This document shows, piece after piece, positions 25,732-34,970 of a stretch of DNA of 64,000 nucleotides; within the stretch, counting starts at the first letter, position 1; the number at the start of each line of letters is the position of its first letter. Made by a program: the position numbers and the translations under genes. The stretch comes from an uncultured Lachnospiraceae bacterium (GTDB lineage: Bacteria; Bacillota; Clostridia; Lachnospirales; Lachnospiraceae). The notes under the pieces were generated by a model. The model made no database searches. It saw only the letters and a list, made by a program, of their open reading frames with translations, and had not been told where the DNA came from. The DNA lies in contig CAMXQE010000003.1 of the NCBI GenBank assembly GCA_947246015.1, positions 1-64,000 of the forward strand. The letters run 5' to 3'.

Positions 25732-26553
25732 TTAAAAATTACGCTGCATCCATTCCTTCACCATATCTACCCAGCCTGCACAGTAAGGCTGTACCATCCC
25801 TTCATCGCTGCCCCCCGTTTCCTCCGTTGCAAGGGCAAGCCCGTGCCCGCCCACCGGATAGATATGCATTTCAAAATTCACACCGTTCCTATGCATCGCT
25901 TCAGCAAAGGATAAACTGTTCTCCACCGGCACCGCCTGGTCGGTCAGCGTATGCCACAGAAATGTTTTCGGCACATCTGCCGTCACCTGCTTCTCCAGAG
26001 AAATAAGCTCCAGTTTTTCCTCATCCCCGCATTCTGCTCCCAGCAATTTTTCCACCGAGCCGCGATGGGCCTTCTCGCCCGAAGTTATGACCGGATAACA
26101 CAAAATCTGTCCGTTCGGTTTCACATCTTCCGGCTTTTTATTCAAAGCCCCGTATACCATCTCACGATTCCAGAACACTCCCAGGCTGGCTGCCAGATGT
26201 CCGCCTGCCGAAAAGCCGCAGGTAACGATTTTATCCGCTTCCACTCCCCACTCCTGTGCATGTTCCCGAATCAGGGCTACCGCACCTGCCAGTTCCAGCA
26301 ATGCCGTAGGAAATACATTAGGCGCCACACTATACTCCAATAAACATGCATGGTATCCCATCGCGAGGAATTTCAGCACAATCGCTTCCTGCTCCCTGTC
26401 GGAAATATATTCATATCCTCCGCCGCCGCATACAATCACCATGGGCCGCTTTCTGTCCGGCGCATTTTTATTTGTGTCTATCCGGTATACAAGAAGACGT
26501 TTTTCTCCTGTCTGCTGTCCCGGCACTGTCAGTAAATGTTCCTCCAGTCTCAT
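25732..26553 (-). CDS. Alpha/beta hydrolase, acetylesterase-like (BD-FAE/AXE type)
   Basis: 273 aa, no signal peptide, so cytoplasmic. It has the oxyanion block CGGGGYEYI, the nucleophile elbow CGFSAGGHL with Ser~115, an Asp in LTDQAVPVE, and a His in PVGGHGLA. These match carbohydrate acetylesterases. As the last gene of the RG-I operon, it probably removes acetyl groups from imported galacturonate or rhamnose units (inference). The ATG at 26553 has GGAG at 9 bases; a GTG two codons earlier is too close to the site. Confidence 0.85.
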   Translation of the reverse strand: MRLEEHLLTVPGQQTGEKRLLVYRIDTNKNAPDRKRPMVIVCGGGGYEYISDREQEAIVLKFLAMGYHACLLEYSVAPNVFPTALLELAGAVALIREHAQEWGVEADKIVTCGFSAGGHLAASLGVFWNREMVYGALNKKPEDVKPNGQILCYPVITSGEKAHRGSVEKLLGAECGDEEKLELISLEKQVTADVPKTFLWHTLTDQAVPVENSLSFAEAMHRNGVNFEMHIYPVGGHGLALATEETGGSDEGMVQPYCAGWVDMVKEWMQRNF

Positions 26554-26591
26554 ATCCACATACTCCTTTTCCCATCCCTGCTAATAATCGG

Positions 26592-26906
26592 TTAATCTAA
26601 ATGGAACACCGGCTCTAAATCAACCGACACCGGGCTGTTATCCGGATTCGTCTCCATAATATCCGCCATGAAATCCCACCATTTCCGGTTAATCGCCGTA
26701 TCTGCACCCTTGCTCCATAATTCTTCATCTTCGATTTCTATATATCCAAACAAGGTCAGCGTTTCCCGGTCCAGATAAATCGAATAATTCTTTCCTCCGT
26801 GTTCATGAATCATGTCCCTCATCTCCGGCCATAATTCATTATGCCGCCTCTCATATTCCGCTTCCTGTCCGGCATAGAGCTTCATCTTAAATCCTTTCCT
26901 TATCAT
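26592..26906 (-). CDS. rhaM: L-rhamnose mutarotase
   Basis: 104 aa, the family size. MIRKGFKMKL, HNELWPEM, NYSIYLD, RWWDFMADIM (here KWWDFMADIM) and NPDNSPVS are hallmark blocks, and the catalytic His22 is present. It interconverts alpha and beta anomers of L-rhamnose after uptake or release. Its position right after the GH112 phosphorylase gene, 93 bp downstream, fits release of rhamnose by that enzyme. The start at 26906 matches the E. coli protein; GGAAGGAG lies upstream. No rhaABD genes are in the window. Confidence 0.94.
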   Translation of the reverse strand: MIRKGFKMKLYAGQEAEYERRHNELWPEMRDMIHEHGGKNYSIYLDRETLTLFGYIEIEDEELWSKGADTAINRKWWDFMADIMETNPDNSPVSVDLEPVFHLD

Positions 26907-26999
26907 CTTTATAACCACGCTCCTTCCTTAATGTGCGAATTTTTTTCATTCCAAACCCCAGACCCGTCTCAGGTTTTCCCTTATCATCCGGTCTGTGGT

Positions 27000-29165
27000 T
27001 TACAGTTCCATGAATATCGTTTCATAAGGCTTCAGTACTGCCTCTTTCACTCCCTGTTCCGTGCGTATGGCTGTCTTCTGTTCCACCTCGCTGTTATTGA
27101 TTACTACCAGACGTCTGCTCTTCGCATAATATGCGCATTCCGTATACAGGTTATCCGTCATATAAAGACCGTCAGCTTCCTCGCCGCCTGCATAGAGGAG
27201 CAATTGATACAGCAGCCTTGTGTTCACAGCATTCACTTCGAAACCAGCCAGGTAAATTCCCTTTCCTTTTCCGCATTCGTTCACCGTCAACAGCGGGTTC
27301 TGTCCATCCGCCAGCAGAACTTTTGCTTTTCCGTCAGTCAGGCGCAGATTTTCCTTTGTCTTTATCGTAACTCCCTGCGGTACAAGTTCCGCATCACCGG
27401 ATACATCAAAGCTCCATTTCCCATGACACACTTTTGCTCCCGTATCTTCATCGATACCGAGTACATGCGCCATGCGGAAAAAGGTATCGTAGCCGCGCAC
27501 CGCCGAAGGCTCGTTGATGCCGATAAAACTGCCGCCCTGGTATACCCACCCGGTCAGCATACTCACGACTTCATCGTCCGCCCATGCATCGCCGCCGCTC
27601 CATGCACTTCCCTCATATCCTGCGTTAATAACTACATCCAAATCCTTCAGACATCCTGCCTTAATATCTTCGAAGCTAATAAAAGATACCTCTACCGGAA
27701 GTCCTGACAACGCCTCATTCACATGAATCAAATCATGCATCCATGTCTCATGGAAGTGTCCTGACAGTGTCCACGAACGCAGCTTACCCCAGCTATGCAG
27801 CACTGCTACCCGCGTCCTGGCCGTATACGGTTTCCCTTCGCCGTGAAACCCTTTGATTAAACGGAACTCATCGGACACTTTCTCAATATAATCACTGAAA
27901 TCCGGAAAATCCTCTACCAAATGCAGGTATCCGCCCAATCCAATCCGCTCCACCGGCTGACGCAGCAGCGCACGTCTGACACTGTTCCAAAACCGCTTCG
28001 CCTCCATAGTCGGGTTTCCGCCCTCCATAAAAGTCGGCGCTCCTCCCAGTCCCACCGGGAACAGATAAGGATGCAGACGCAGTTCATGAACCGGTACATC
28101 CACTCCCGCACAGAGCCTTGCCTCATAACCCGAAAAGACACACTTAATCAGCCCGTCAAAGCCAAACTCCTGAAAATGGCCGTTATAAGGTTCTATCCCC
28201 ACCCAGCTGTCATCGTAAAATACATAAGCTTTTTTTCCATACTCATGCACAATATCAATTAACTTCTTTCCAAATGAGATAACAAACCCGTTGATAAACT
28301 CCATCCAGTCTTTCTTATGCGCATCCCCCGGCATATGGGTCACGTGCAAATCTCCTTTGTTGATGAAATCCTCCGCCATCATGGAATAACCGTACTTCTT
28401 TGCAAAGGCTTCCAGTGCCGGTACGCTTACCGTATAGTCATAAGAGCCCCAGTCGGAAAACAATCCCCTGTTTTTCTCACTGCTTCCCCATATCCATACA
28501 AAGTTGTAGAACATAGAAGTAAAACGGACCACCGTCGTATCCGGATGGTTCTCACACCATTTCCGCATCCATGACAGCAAATACTCCTGCGTTTCCGGAT
28601 ATGCCGGCTCTACGGGCATCAGATGCTCTTTATCCCAATGATTGGTGGTATGATTGTACATGGAAATTTCTTCCCATATGCGGTATGCCAGGAAACTTAC
28701 CGTATACCGGTGCCAGGGCGCCGCTTTTTCCACTACGACTTTTTCTCCTTCCGCCTCATATCTCCACTCTGTACCATCCAGCAGGCGGTTGGATGTCCGG
28801 TCGTAAACCTGCCAGTATTTCATCGCTTCCGCACTGTCATTCACTGTAAACTGCTCCGAAAAAAAACTGTCCATCAGACTTATTTCCACACTGCATCCAT
28901 CCGCATCCGCCACAGCCAGTTCCGGCGGCGTACATAGAAACGTCTGCTGAAGTTTGTCCTTATTCTTTGATGCCCATTCGTTATGGTCCCTGATAATGCA
29001 TATGGTAGAATAAATATCATACCCTGCCTGAATAATCTCATCGGAAAGTACCGTTCCGTCACTGTCCCTGATTACATCCGCTCCCCACTTTTCGGCCAGT
29101 TTTAAAGTCAATGCTTCATATCCTGCCTCTCCTGGAAGCGTAAACCCGCCTTTTTGTGCTGCCAT
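27000..29165 (-). CDS. GH112 phosphorylase, probably D-galactosyl-beta-1,4-L-rhamnose phosphorylase
   Basis: 721 aa, full length. The sequence matches glycoside hydrolase family 112 throughout, e.g. GGFTLPGEAGYE at the start, VRFTSMFYNFVWIWG, FYDDSWVGIEPY, LGGAPTFMEGGNP, RALLRQPVERIGLGGY. Family members split beta-galactosides with phosphate to alpha-galactose 1-phosphate; the acceptor is either N-acetylhexosamine or L-rhamnose. The neighbours (GH105, CE12-like esterase, rhamnose mutarotase) point to galactosyl-rhamnose from rhamnogalacturonan-I. No signal peptide, so it acts on imported disaccharide and saves ATP. GAGGAG precedes the ATG. Confidence 0.88.
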   Translation of the reverse strand: MAAQKGGFTLPGEAGYEALTLKLAEKWGADVIRDSDGTVLSDEIIQAGYDIYSTICIIRDHNEWASKNKDKLQQTFLCTPPELAVADADGCSVEISLMDSFFSEQFTVNDSAEAMKYWQVYDRTSNRLLDGTEWRYEAEGEKVVVEKAAPWHRYTVSFLAYRIWEEISMYNHTTNHWDKEHLMPVEPAYPETQEYLLSWMRKWCENHPDTTVVRFTSMFYNFVWIWGSSEKNRGLFSDWGSYDYTVSVPALEAFAKKYGYSMMAEDFINKGDLHVTHMPGDAHKKDWMEFINGFVISFGKKLIDIVHEYGKKAYVFYDDSWVGIEPYNGHFQEFGFDGLIKCVFSGYEARLCAGVDVPVHELRLHPYLFPVGLGGAPTFMEGGNPTMEAKRFWNSVRRALLRQPVERIGLGGYLHLVEDFPDFSDYIEKVSDEFRLIKGFHGEGKPYTARTRVAVLHSWGKLRSWTLSGHFHETWMHDLIHVNEALSGLPVEVSFISFEDIKAGCLKDLDVVINAGYEGSAWSGGDAWADDEVVSMLTGWVYQGGSFIGINEPSAVRGYDTFFRMAHVLGIDEDTGAKVCHGKWSFDVSGDAELVPQGVTIKTKENLRLTDGKAKVLLADGQNPLLTVNECGKGKGIYLAGFEVNAVNTRLLYQLLLYAGGEEADGLYMTDNLYTECAYYAKSRRLVVINNSEVEQKTAIRTEQGVKEAVLKPYETIFMEL

Positions 29166-29203
29166 ATCTCACACTCCTCTTCCTCTTCCTATTCATCCGT
29201 CTC

Positions 29204-31024
29204 CTACAATTTCATTCTCCGGCACAACTGAACCGCCTCGCCTCTCGTAAGTACCCTGTCCGGTTCCTCGCTCCCGTCTGCCGCTATTATCCCCAGCTGA
29301 CAGGCTGCCCGTATACAGGGTCTTGCAAAACTGCGGCACCTGCTGTCATATACACATTCTTTTTCTTCCGGCAGGCGCTTCCTTCCTTTATAAGCGTTCA
29401 TCGCAAATACCAAAAACTCTTCCAAAGAAATTTCCTTTTCCGGACAAAAATGCTTCTCCTCTACAAGTTCTTCCGCAATCATTCCGTTCTGCCATGCACA
29501 TTCCACCGTTCCGGCATACCATTCATGCCCTACGATATCGTCAAACATATCATTGTATACATTCACGGGAAAATAATGCAGCGTTTTAATAATCATATCC
29601 AACGCCGAAGCCCTGTCCGCTTTCTCAGAAAGCCGGTCCATTTCCGCAAGCACGTCCGCACCTTCCTCCGGATTGTCAATATCCATAAACCCTTCCGGCT
29701 TTACAGGCAGGACGATTTCACACTCCGCTTTCCAGACAGCTTCCCCATCCGGCACGTCGACACAATCCGCCAGCAAACGATACTCTTCTGCCGGAAAACC
29801 GGTGCAGACCCGCTTTATTTCCCGCGCTATGACACCCGCCATCCGCCATGCCCCGTAATCATTGGTATGGGTAAAATCTCCCGGATAAAAATACGGTTTT
29901 ACCGCTTCCAGTCCCTGTTCTTTTATCCATTCACAGCTATGTCCATGAAGATCCAGTACCGGTACTTCCATTTCCTTTCCTACTGCAGCGCAGACTGCTG
30001 CATACTCTTCAAGTAAATCATTATAACTTCCGCTGTTTCCCTTCCACGTATTCCGTGCAAGAGGCGTCACCAAAACCGGATACATGCCCCTTTCACGGCT
30101 TTCCCGTATATATCTGCACAAGTTATCCTTATATCCTTCCCATGCTTTTAATTCCGGAAGCTTTTGGTCATTATGCCCGAACTGAAACAGAATAAAATCT
30201 CCGCTCCTGCCAGCACCCTCTATCACGGAATAATGCCCTTCCTCTCTGAAACTGTCTGTTGTCAGTCCCGAATGGGAATGGTTGGAAACAGCAGCCCTGC
30301 CGTTCAGATAAACCGGCAGCATCTGCCCCCATCCTGCATAACTTGTTCCGGGAGCATAAGGATATTCCGCACTTTGGTCTGTAACAGTGGAATCTCCCGC
30401 TATGTATATGGTCGGACACCCCGTCTCCTGCACAGTAACTTCGGTGATACGCGGTTTATCCGCCACTACCGTAATATCCAGCGTCCGGTCGGAATAAACT
30501 TCCGTCTGTCCTCTGGGGATAATATCGCATATATTTACGGGAAAAGAGAAACGGAAATGCCCTTCTGCCGGAATACGTCCCCGGAACACCAGCCGGCGGC
30601 GTCCTTCGAATATTAACGCCTCCCCCATCGTTTCATCCGTCTCTATGCCGATTGTCACCCGGTAGTTTCCCTGCCTTGGAACATCGCATTTAAAAGACAG
30701 CGGTATTCTGCGTTTTTCTCCTGCATACGCACCGGCTTTCCCTGTTCCGTCCCTTTTGGCATATTCTTCCAGGATTCCGTCAGAATCTAAAAAACATCCC
30801 AGACTGTCCTCCTGAATTTTACTCATATCCTCATTTCTATACCAATATACCGTATCAAAAGCCGAATTCAGTTCAGGAATCCGAAGCAGTTCGTCTTCTC
30901 TTCTGTTTTGCTCCGTAACAAACCCATACCCCAAATCCGGCCTGTATAAATCGGTACGCCTTATCCGTATGCATGGTTCCTGTACATTTTTATTATCCAT
31001 AAAAAGGAACTTTTTGTCAAACAT
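29204..31024 (-). CDS. SGNH esterase, rhamnogalacturonan acetylesterase-like (CE12), with extra domains
   Basis: 606 aa. The catalytic SGNH domain lies at about residues 200-400: IAGDST with the Ser (~212), SGLTT, FGHND and DFTHTND with Asp and His. The N-terminal 200 residues form a beta-rich carbohydrate-binding-like region. The last ~150 (SLEEFLVFAMNAY...VLTRGEAVQLCRRM) look like S-layer-homology-type repeats, but no signal peptide is seen, so surface location is doubtful. It should remove acetyl groups from RG-I fragments. The start at 31024 lies one base after the GH105 stop, with GGAG inside that gene's end. Confidence 0.82.
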   Translation of the reverse strand: MFDKKFLFMDNKNVQEPCIRIRRTDLYRPDLGYGFVTEQNRREDELLRIPELNSAFDTVYWYRNEDMSKIQEDSLGCFLDSDGILEEYAKRDGTGKAGAYAGEKRRIPLSFKCDVPRQGNYRVTIGIETDETMGEALIFEGRRRLVFRGRIPAEGHFRFSFPVNICDIIPRGQTEVYSDRTLDITVVADKPRITEVTVQETGCPTIYIAGDSTVTDQSAEYPYAPGTSYAGWGQMLPVYLNGRAAVSNHSHSGLTTDSFREEGHYSVIEGAGRSGDFILFQFGHNDQKLPELKAWEGYKDNLCRYIRESRERGMYPVLVTPLARNTWKGNSGSYNDLLEEYAAVCAAVGKEMEVPVLDLHGHSCEWIKEQGLEAVKPYFYPGDFTHTNDYGAWRMAGVIAREIKRVCTGFPAEEYRLLADCVDVPDGEAVWKAECEIVLPVKPEGFMDIDNPEEGADVLAEMDRLSEKADRASALDMIIKTLHYFPVNVYNDMFDDIVGHEWYAGTVECAWQNGMIAEELVEEKHFCPEKEISLEEFLVFAMNAYKGRKRLPEEKECVYDSRCRSFARPCIRAACQLGIIAADGSEEPDRVLTRGEAVQLCRRMKL

Positions 31025-31025
31025 A

Positions 31026-32078
31026 TCAAAGCGCTCCATCCTTTTCAATTGTATCGTATACCAGCAGTGTAGCGAAGAACGAAAGAGCCAGACCCTGTCC
31101 CCAGCCCTGAATCCAGTCTTTGGAAATACCGCGGTATCCTTCCCTGTCTTTCATCACAGCCGTACCCGCTGAAACATTCATTACCTTACCATCTTCGCTT
31201 ACGTTATCAAGCATTCCTTTCACCGCTTTATTCACATACTTCGAATGAAGCGGATTCCCCCTTGTCAACATAGCCGCCGCAATTCCTGCCGATGCGGAGA
31301 TTTCTTCATATGACTGCTCATCATCCAATATCGTCCTCCACAACCCGTTCTCTGTCTGAACGGTCTTAAGTGCGGCAAGCTGCTCATTTAAAGAACCTGC
31401 CACATCCATATATTTCGGATACAGATAACACTCCGGCAGTACATCCCCTACCTTCGACATGGTGAAAGCAGCCCATGCATTAGCCCGTCCCCAGTATATA
31501 CCGGACATATGATCCTTGGAAATATTATTATATCCGTGATAATAAAATCCGCTGCTGGGGTTCTGCAGGTACTTAATATGCCAGTAATACTGATTCAGCG
31601 CATCGTTTATTAAGTCTTCATCCTTATTCATAACGCCTACCCGCAGAAGCAGATATGCAGCCATAAACAATGTATCCGCCCATGCCTGCTCCGGAAAATC
31701 GTTATTGGCGGAAACTGTATGCTGAAGCACATGGTCGCCGAACCGTAATGCCTCCTTCGATATATATTCCACTTTGCTCATCAGTATATCATAATATTTC
31801 TTATCTCCTGTAGCCTGATAAAGCGTTACCAGGCAATGTCCCATTGCACAGGCATTCACGGTCCATACTTTTGGAAGCCCTAAATCTATCAGTTCATCCA
31901 CCCTGTCCTTTAACAGCGTTAAATATTCTTCGTTCTTCGTTTTTTCCCATGCATCGCTGATGCCGTAATAGGCCACTCCGCAGGGCCAGTCCCAGGTCAA
32001 GTCCATATTCATGGTCTTTCTCACAATACGGTCAATGACTCCCTCTATTTCCTTTTTGTCTATATCCAGTTTTAACAT
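31026..32078 (-). CDS. GH105 unsaturated rhamnogalacturonyl hydrolase
   Basis: 350 aa, typical for YteR/YesR. An alpha6/alpha6 barrel, with the family Asp in QAWADTLFMAAY (Asp135) and the blocks YYHGYNN, GIYWGRANAWAAF and GWGQGL. It releases the delta-4,5-unsaturated galacturonate left at the end of oligosaccharides by pectate or RG lyases. It has no signal peptide, so it works on imported oligosaccharides. It is directly followed by the acetylesterase gene. GGAGG precedes the ATG. Confidence 0.93.
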   Translation of the reverse strand: MLKLDIDKKEIEGVIDRIVRKTMNMDLTWDWPCGVAYYGISDAWEKTKNEEYLTLLKDRVDELIDLGLPKVWTVNACAMGHCLVTLYQATGDKKYYDILMSKVEYISKEALRFGDHVLQHTVSANNDFPEQAWADTLFMAAYLLLRVGVMNKDEDLINDALNQYYWHIKYLQNPSSGFYYHGYNNISKDHMSGIYWGRANAWAAFTMSKVGDVLPECYLYPKYMDVAGSLNEQLAALKTVQTENGLWRTILDDEQSYEEISASAGIAAAMLTRGNPLHSKYVNKAVKGMLDNVSEDGKVMNVSAGTAVMKDREGYRGISKDWIQGWGQGLALSFFATLLVYDTIEKDGAL

Positions 32079-32121
32079 AAAATACCTCCATTAAAGCGGT
32101 TCTTTTTATAATATACATTTA

Positions 32122-32149
32122 CAGCCCTCCGGTATACGCCGAAGGGCTG
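32122..32149 (-). terminator. Stem-loop between the binding-protein and GH105 genes
   Basis: CAGCCCTTCGG pairs with CCGGAGGGCTG around 6 bases. On the minus strand no T-run follows, so it more likely protects the upstream message or partly stops transcription. It would lower expression of the enzymes relative to the importer. Confidence 0.5.
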
Positions 32150-32197
32150 CTTTTAGCTTACGGATATCCGGCTCTTCTTTTCAAAACCCAAATCGGA

Positions 32198-33946
32198 TTA
32201 CTGAGGAAGTTTTGTACTGCTGCCAGCATTGTAAGCTGCTTCTCTCTCATCAATGATTGCCTGATAGCCTGCATCCAGATATTTCTGGGATAATTCATCA
32301 TACAGTGCATCGAATTCTTCCGGTTTGCACATAACCAGCTGATCCCTGTACTCAGTATATAAGGAAAGCAGTGTTGCCTGATACTCGCCTTCGCTCTCAA
32401 TTACTACGGAGAAGTTACAGTCAACTACCGCATAACCGGCATCTGCCAATGCAACCTGTCCCTTGTAGTTATCAATGATATCCTGTGTGAAGTCCTGAGG
32501 AATATTCTTCGGTGAAGAAGCTGCGATTACATCTTCAATCGTACCTGCGGTTCTTGCCTCAATTGTAACACACCAGTAATCCTTATTATTGTTGAAGCCC
32601 TGAGTCTTGTCGCTTCCTGTATACTCAATCTGGGAAGGAAGTCCGTCTACTGTCTCATAGTGCTCGCCTTCATTACCCCACTGCATTGTGAAGAGGTTCT
32701 CCTCCTGAGTCATCCACTCCATGTACATCATAGCAGCCTTGATTTCATCCTCAGTAGCCTGAGAAGAGAAACCAATCATCATACCCCAAGGGTTGTTGGA
32801 ACGGAATGCGTAAGGTACGGTACCCTCTGCACTATCTACTGCGTTCTCGGAAATCTTGACACCCAGCTTGCCGTCCGGATTCTGCTCATAGAATGCGGTT
32901 ACAAAATCCATATCTGCAGAAATATAACCTGAATAGAAAAGGGAACTTCCGTTTACAAAGCTTGCCTTATCTGTCTCTACGTCTGTAATATAATACTCAG
33001 GATTCGTGAAACCTAAGTTATACTTTTCATTTTCTCTCTTCAGGAAACCTTTCTGTGCTTCGCTGCTCAATGCAGGGATTGCGTAGTGGCCTACCGTTGC
33101 CCATGTCAGTTCATCCTGCGGATAAGCACGGAATGCATAGTTCTGGTCTACACCTGCCTCGGATGCCATATGGCCGCCTGCAGGATAATCACAGATTCCT
33201 TCGTCTTTCAGCTTCTGGAACATTGCTTTTTCATCTGCCCAGTTCGTCGGATATTTGTCCAAACCAATCTGGTCTAACCAGTCCTGACGGTAGAACGTTA
33301 CAAATGTATAGTTGGTGTTGTAATAAGGTCTTTCTGCCAGTACGAAGTAACGCTCATCATTCATGGTCGTATACTGAATCTGATCCAATTCTACCATTCT
33401 GTTATAATAGGTAGGTGCAATCTGTGCAAACTGATCTAAATCATAAGTGGTCAGATAACCGTCGTTTGCCCACTGTGCAAGCTTCGGATAGTCATACTCC
33501 ATCAGGATAGTCGGCAGGTCTTCTGCTGCTGCCAACAGAGAATAAGAGGTCAATACATCTGTACGGGTAATCGGCTCAAACTCTACCGTAATGTTATATG
33601 TATTGCCGAAATTCTCCTGAATCCATGTCTCCCAGTAGTTCTCACCGATTGCAGGTACACCTTCCACGCCCCTGTCATATACGGGAATCTTAATCGTTAC
33701 ATTGTCAGCAAAAGCCTCCCAGCCCTCCATGCCTGCTGCACCTGAAGCCTCTGCAGTATCTGCTGCCGGTGTCTCCGCTGCCGGTGCAGATGTATCCGTA
33801 TTTGTCTCTGTGTTGCTTTCAGCAGGTGCTGCCGGTGCTTCTGCGGGTGTTTCACTTGAACCGCCGCCGCATCCTGCCAACATGCTCATCGCCATAACGC
33901 CTGCAAGCGCTCCGGCCATCAGCTTCTGAAGATAGTTCTTCTTCAT
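32198..33946 (-). CDS. Lipoprotein solute-binding protein of an Lpl/CUT1 oligosaccharide importer
   Basis: 582 aa. A signal peptide with lipobox (SMLAGCGGG, Cys ~26) is followed by an Ala/Thr/Glu-rich linker and then a family 1 binding protein of the large LplA type (WETWIQENFGNTYNITVEFEP, PWGMMIGFSSQATEDEIKAAM split among residues 60-560). It captures oligosaccharides at the cell surface. Genes for two matching permeases precede it, and RG-I enzymes follow, so RG-I fragments are the probable ligand. A stem-loop stands on each side of the gene, as for highly expressed binding proteins. GGAGG precedes the ATG. Confidence 0.9.
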   Translation of the reverse strand: MKKNYLQKLMAGALAGVMAMSMLAGCGGGSSETPAEAPAAPAESNTETNTDTSAPAAETPAADTAEASGAAGMEGWEAFADNVTIKIPVYDRGVEGVPAIGENYWETWIQENFGNTYNITVEFEPITRTDVLTSYSLLAAAEDLPTILMEYDYPKLAQWANDGYLTTYDLDQFAQIAPTYYNRMVELDQIQYTTMNDERYFVLAERPYYNTNYTFVTFYRQDWLDQIGLDKYPTNWADEKAMFQKLKDEGICDYPAGGHMASEAGVDQNYAFRAYPQDELTWATVGHYAIPALSSEAQKGFLKRENEKYNLGFTNPEYYITDVETDKASFVNGSSLFYSGYISADMDFVTAFYEQNPDGKLGVKISENAVDSAEGTVPYAFRSNNPWGMMIGFSSQATEDEIKAAMMYMEWMTQEENLFTMQWGNEGEHYETVDGLPSQIEYTGSDKTQGFNNNKDYWCVTIEARTAGTIEDVIAASSPKNIPQDFTQDIIDNYKGQVALADAGYAVVDCNFSVVIESEGEYQATLLSLYTEYRDQLVMCKPEEFDALYDELSQKYLDAGYQAIIDEREAAYNAGSSTKLPQ

Positions 33947-33980
33947 AATGTAATCCTCCTTTTTGTAAAATAAATTTATG

Positions 33981-34018
33981 TAGTTTTCTATATGAAAATC
34001 CGGTCTCCCGGAAAACTA
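33981..34018 (-). terminator. Stem-loop before the binding-protein gene
   Basis: TAGTTTTC pairs with GAAAACTA, and inside it CCGG pairs with CCGG around TCTC. It lies between the permease stop and the ribosome site of the binding-protein gene. It could act as a processing site that stabilises the downstream message. Confidence 0.4.
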
Positions 34019-34065
34019 CCGCTGGTTTTCACTAATTAATTTATTAATTTAATAATTTATTAATA

Positions 34066-34959
34066 TTAACCCTTTACAGCTCCAATCATAGCGCCCTTTA
34101 CGAAATATTTCTGTGCAAACGGATACAGGCAGATGATAGGAAGCGTTACGAACATAATGCAGGCCGCTTGCAACACTTCCGGCGTACTGGTTACCGCCGC
34201 CGCCTCGGAAAGTGTTGCCGACTGCGACTCTGCGGCCGAAGCTACCATCTGGTACAGCTTATAGTTGACCAGTTTCAGCTTATCTGTCTTAATATAGTAC
34301 ATATTATCCGCGTAGGAATTCCACCGTCCTACTGCATAGAACAGGGATAACGTAGCGATAATCGGTTTTGACAAAGGAATCACGATTTTTGTCAATATCT
34401 GGATATTGCTTGCTCCATCCAGAAAAGCTGATTCTTCCAAACTATCCGGTATATTGCTCTGCAGGAATGTCTTCATAATCAACATGTTGTACGGCGAATA
34501 AATCAGGGGCCAGATTAGTACCCACATATTATCCAAAAGATTCAAATCCTTCATCAACAGATAGGAAGGAATGATACCTGCCGTAAAATACATCGGAATC
34601 ATCAATATAAAGGTGAAAAATGTTTTTCCCTTCAGCCGTTTCTTGGAAAGGGGATATGCCGCACAGGTGCAGACCAGCAAACCGAGAATGGTAAAAATAA
34701 CCGTTACCACCACACTATATCCCATCGCATAAACGAGACTGCCGTCCTTGAAAATAGACTTATATGCCTCGAAATTTATTCCTTTCGGCCAAAAATATAC
34801 GCTCTTTGCAATTACATAACTATCGCCCGATATGGACTTTGCCGCCACATGAATAAACGGAATAACACAGTCACTAACCCGGAACTTACTGATTGCCCTG
34901 CTTCCATCAGGTGATGACATCTCAGCGCCCCGCACTACTTCTACATTCTTCTTAGCCAT
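34066..34959 (-). CDS. CUT1 sugar ABC permease (LplC/YtcP-like)
   Basis: 297 aa with six predicted spans. The EAA loop is ESAFLDGASNIQILTKIVIPLSKP (residues ~185-208), which docks the ATPase. The N-terminus is long and polar, as is common in LplC. It pairs with the 317-aa permease 11 bp upstream and the lipoprotein downstream. No ATPase gene is in the operon. Confidence 0.92.
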   Translation of the reverse strand: MAKKNVEVVRGAEMSSPDGSRAISKFRVSDCVIPFIHVAAKSISGDSYVIAKSVYFWPKGINFEAYKSIFKDGSLVYAMGYSVVVTVIFTILGLLVCTCAAYPLSKKRLKGKTFFTFILMIPMYFTAGIIPSYLLMKDLNLLDNMWVLIWPLIYSPYNMLIMKTFLQSNIPDSLEESAFLDGASNIQILTKIVIPLSKPIIATLSLFYAVGRWNSYADNMYYIKTDKLKLVNYKLYQMVASAAESQSATLSEAAAVTSTPEVLQAACIMFVTLPIICLYPFAQKYFVKGAMIGAVKG

Positions 34960-34970
34960 TGTGCCACCTC

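Noticed and set aside
26841-27707. Long plus-strand open frame opposite rhaM and the GH112 gene
   Set aside because: Antisense shadow of genes with clear family matches; composition is unlike a real protein.
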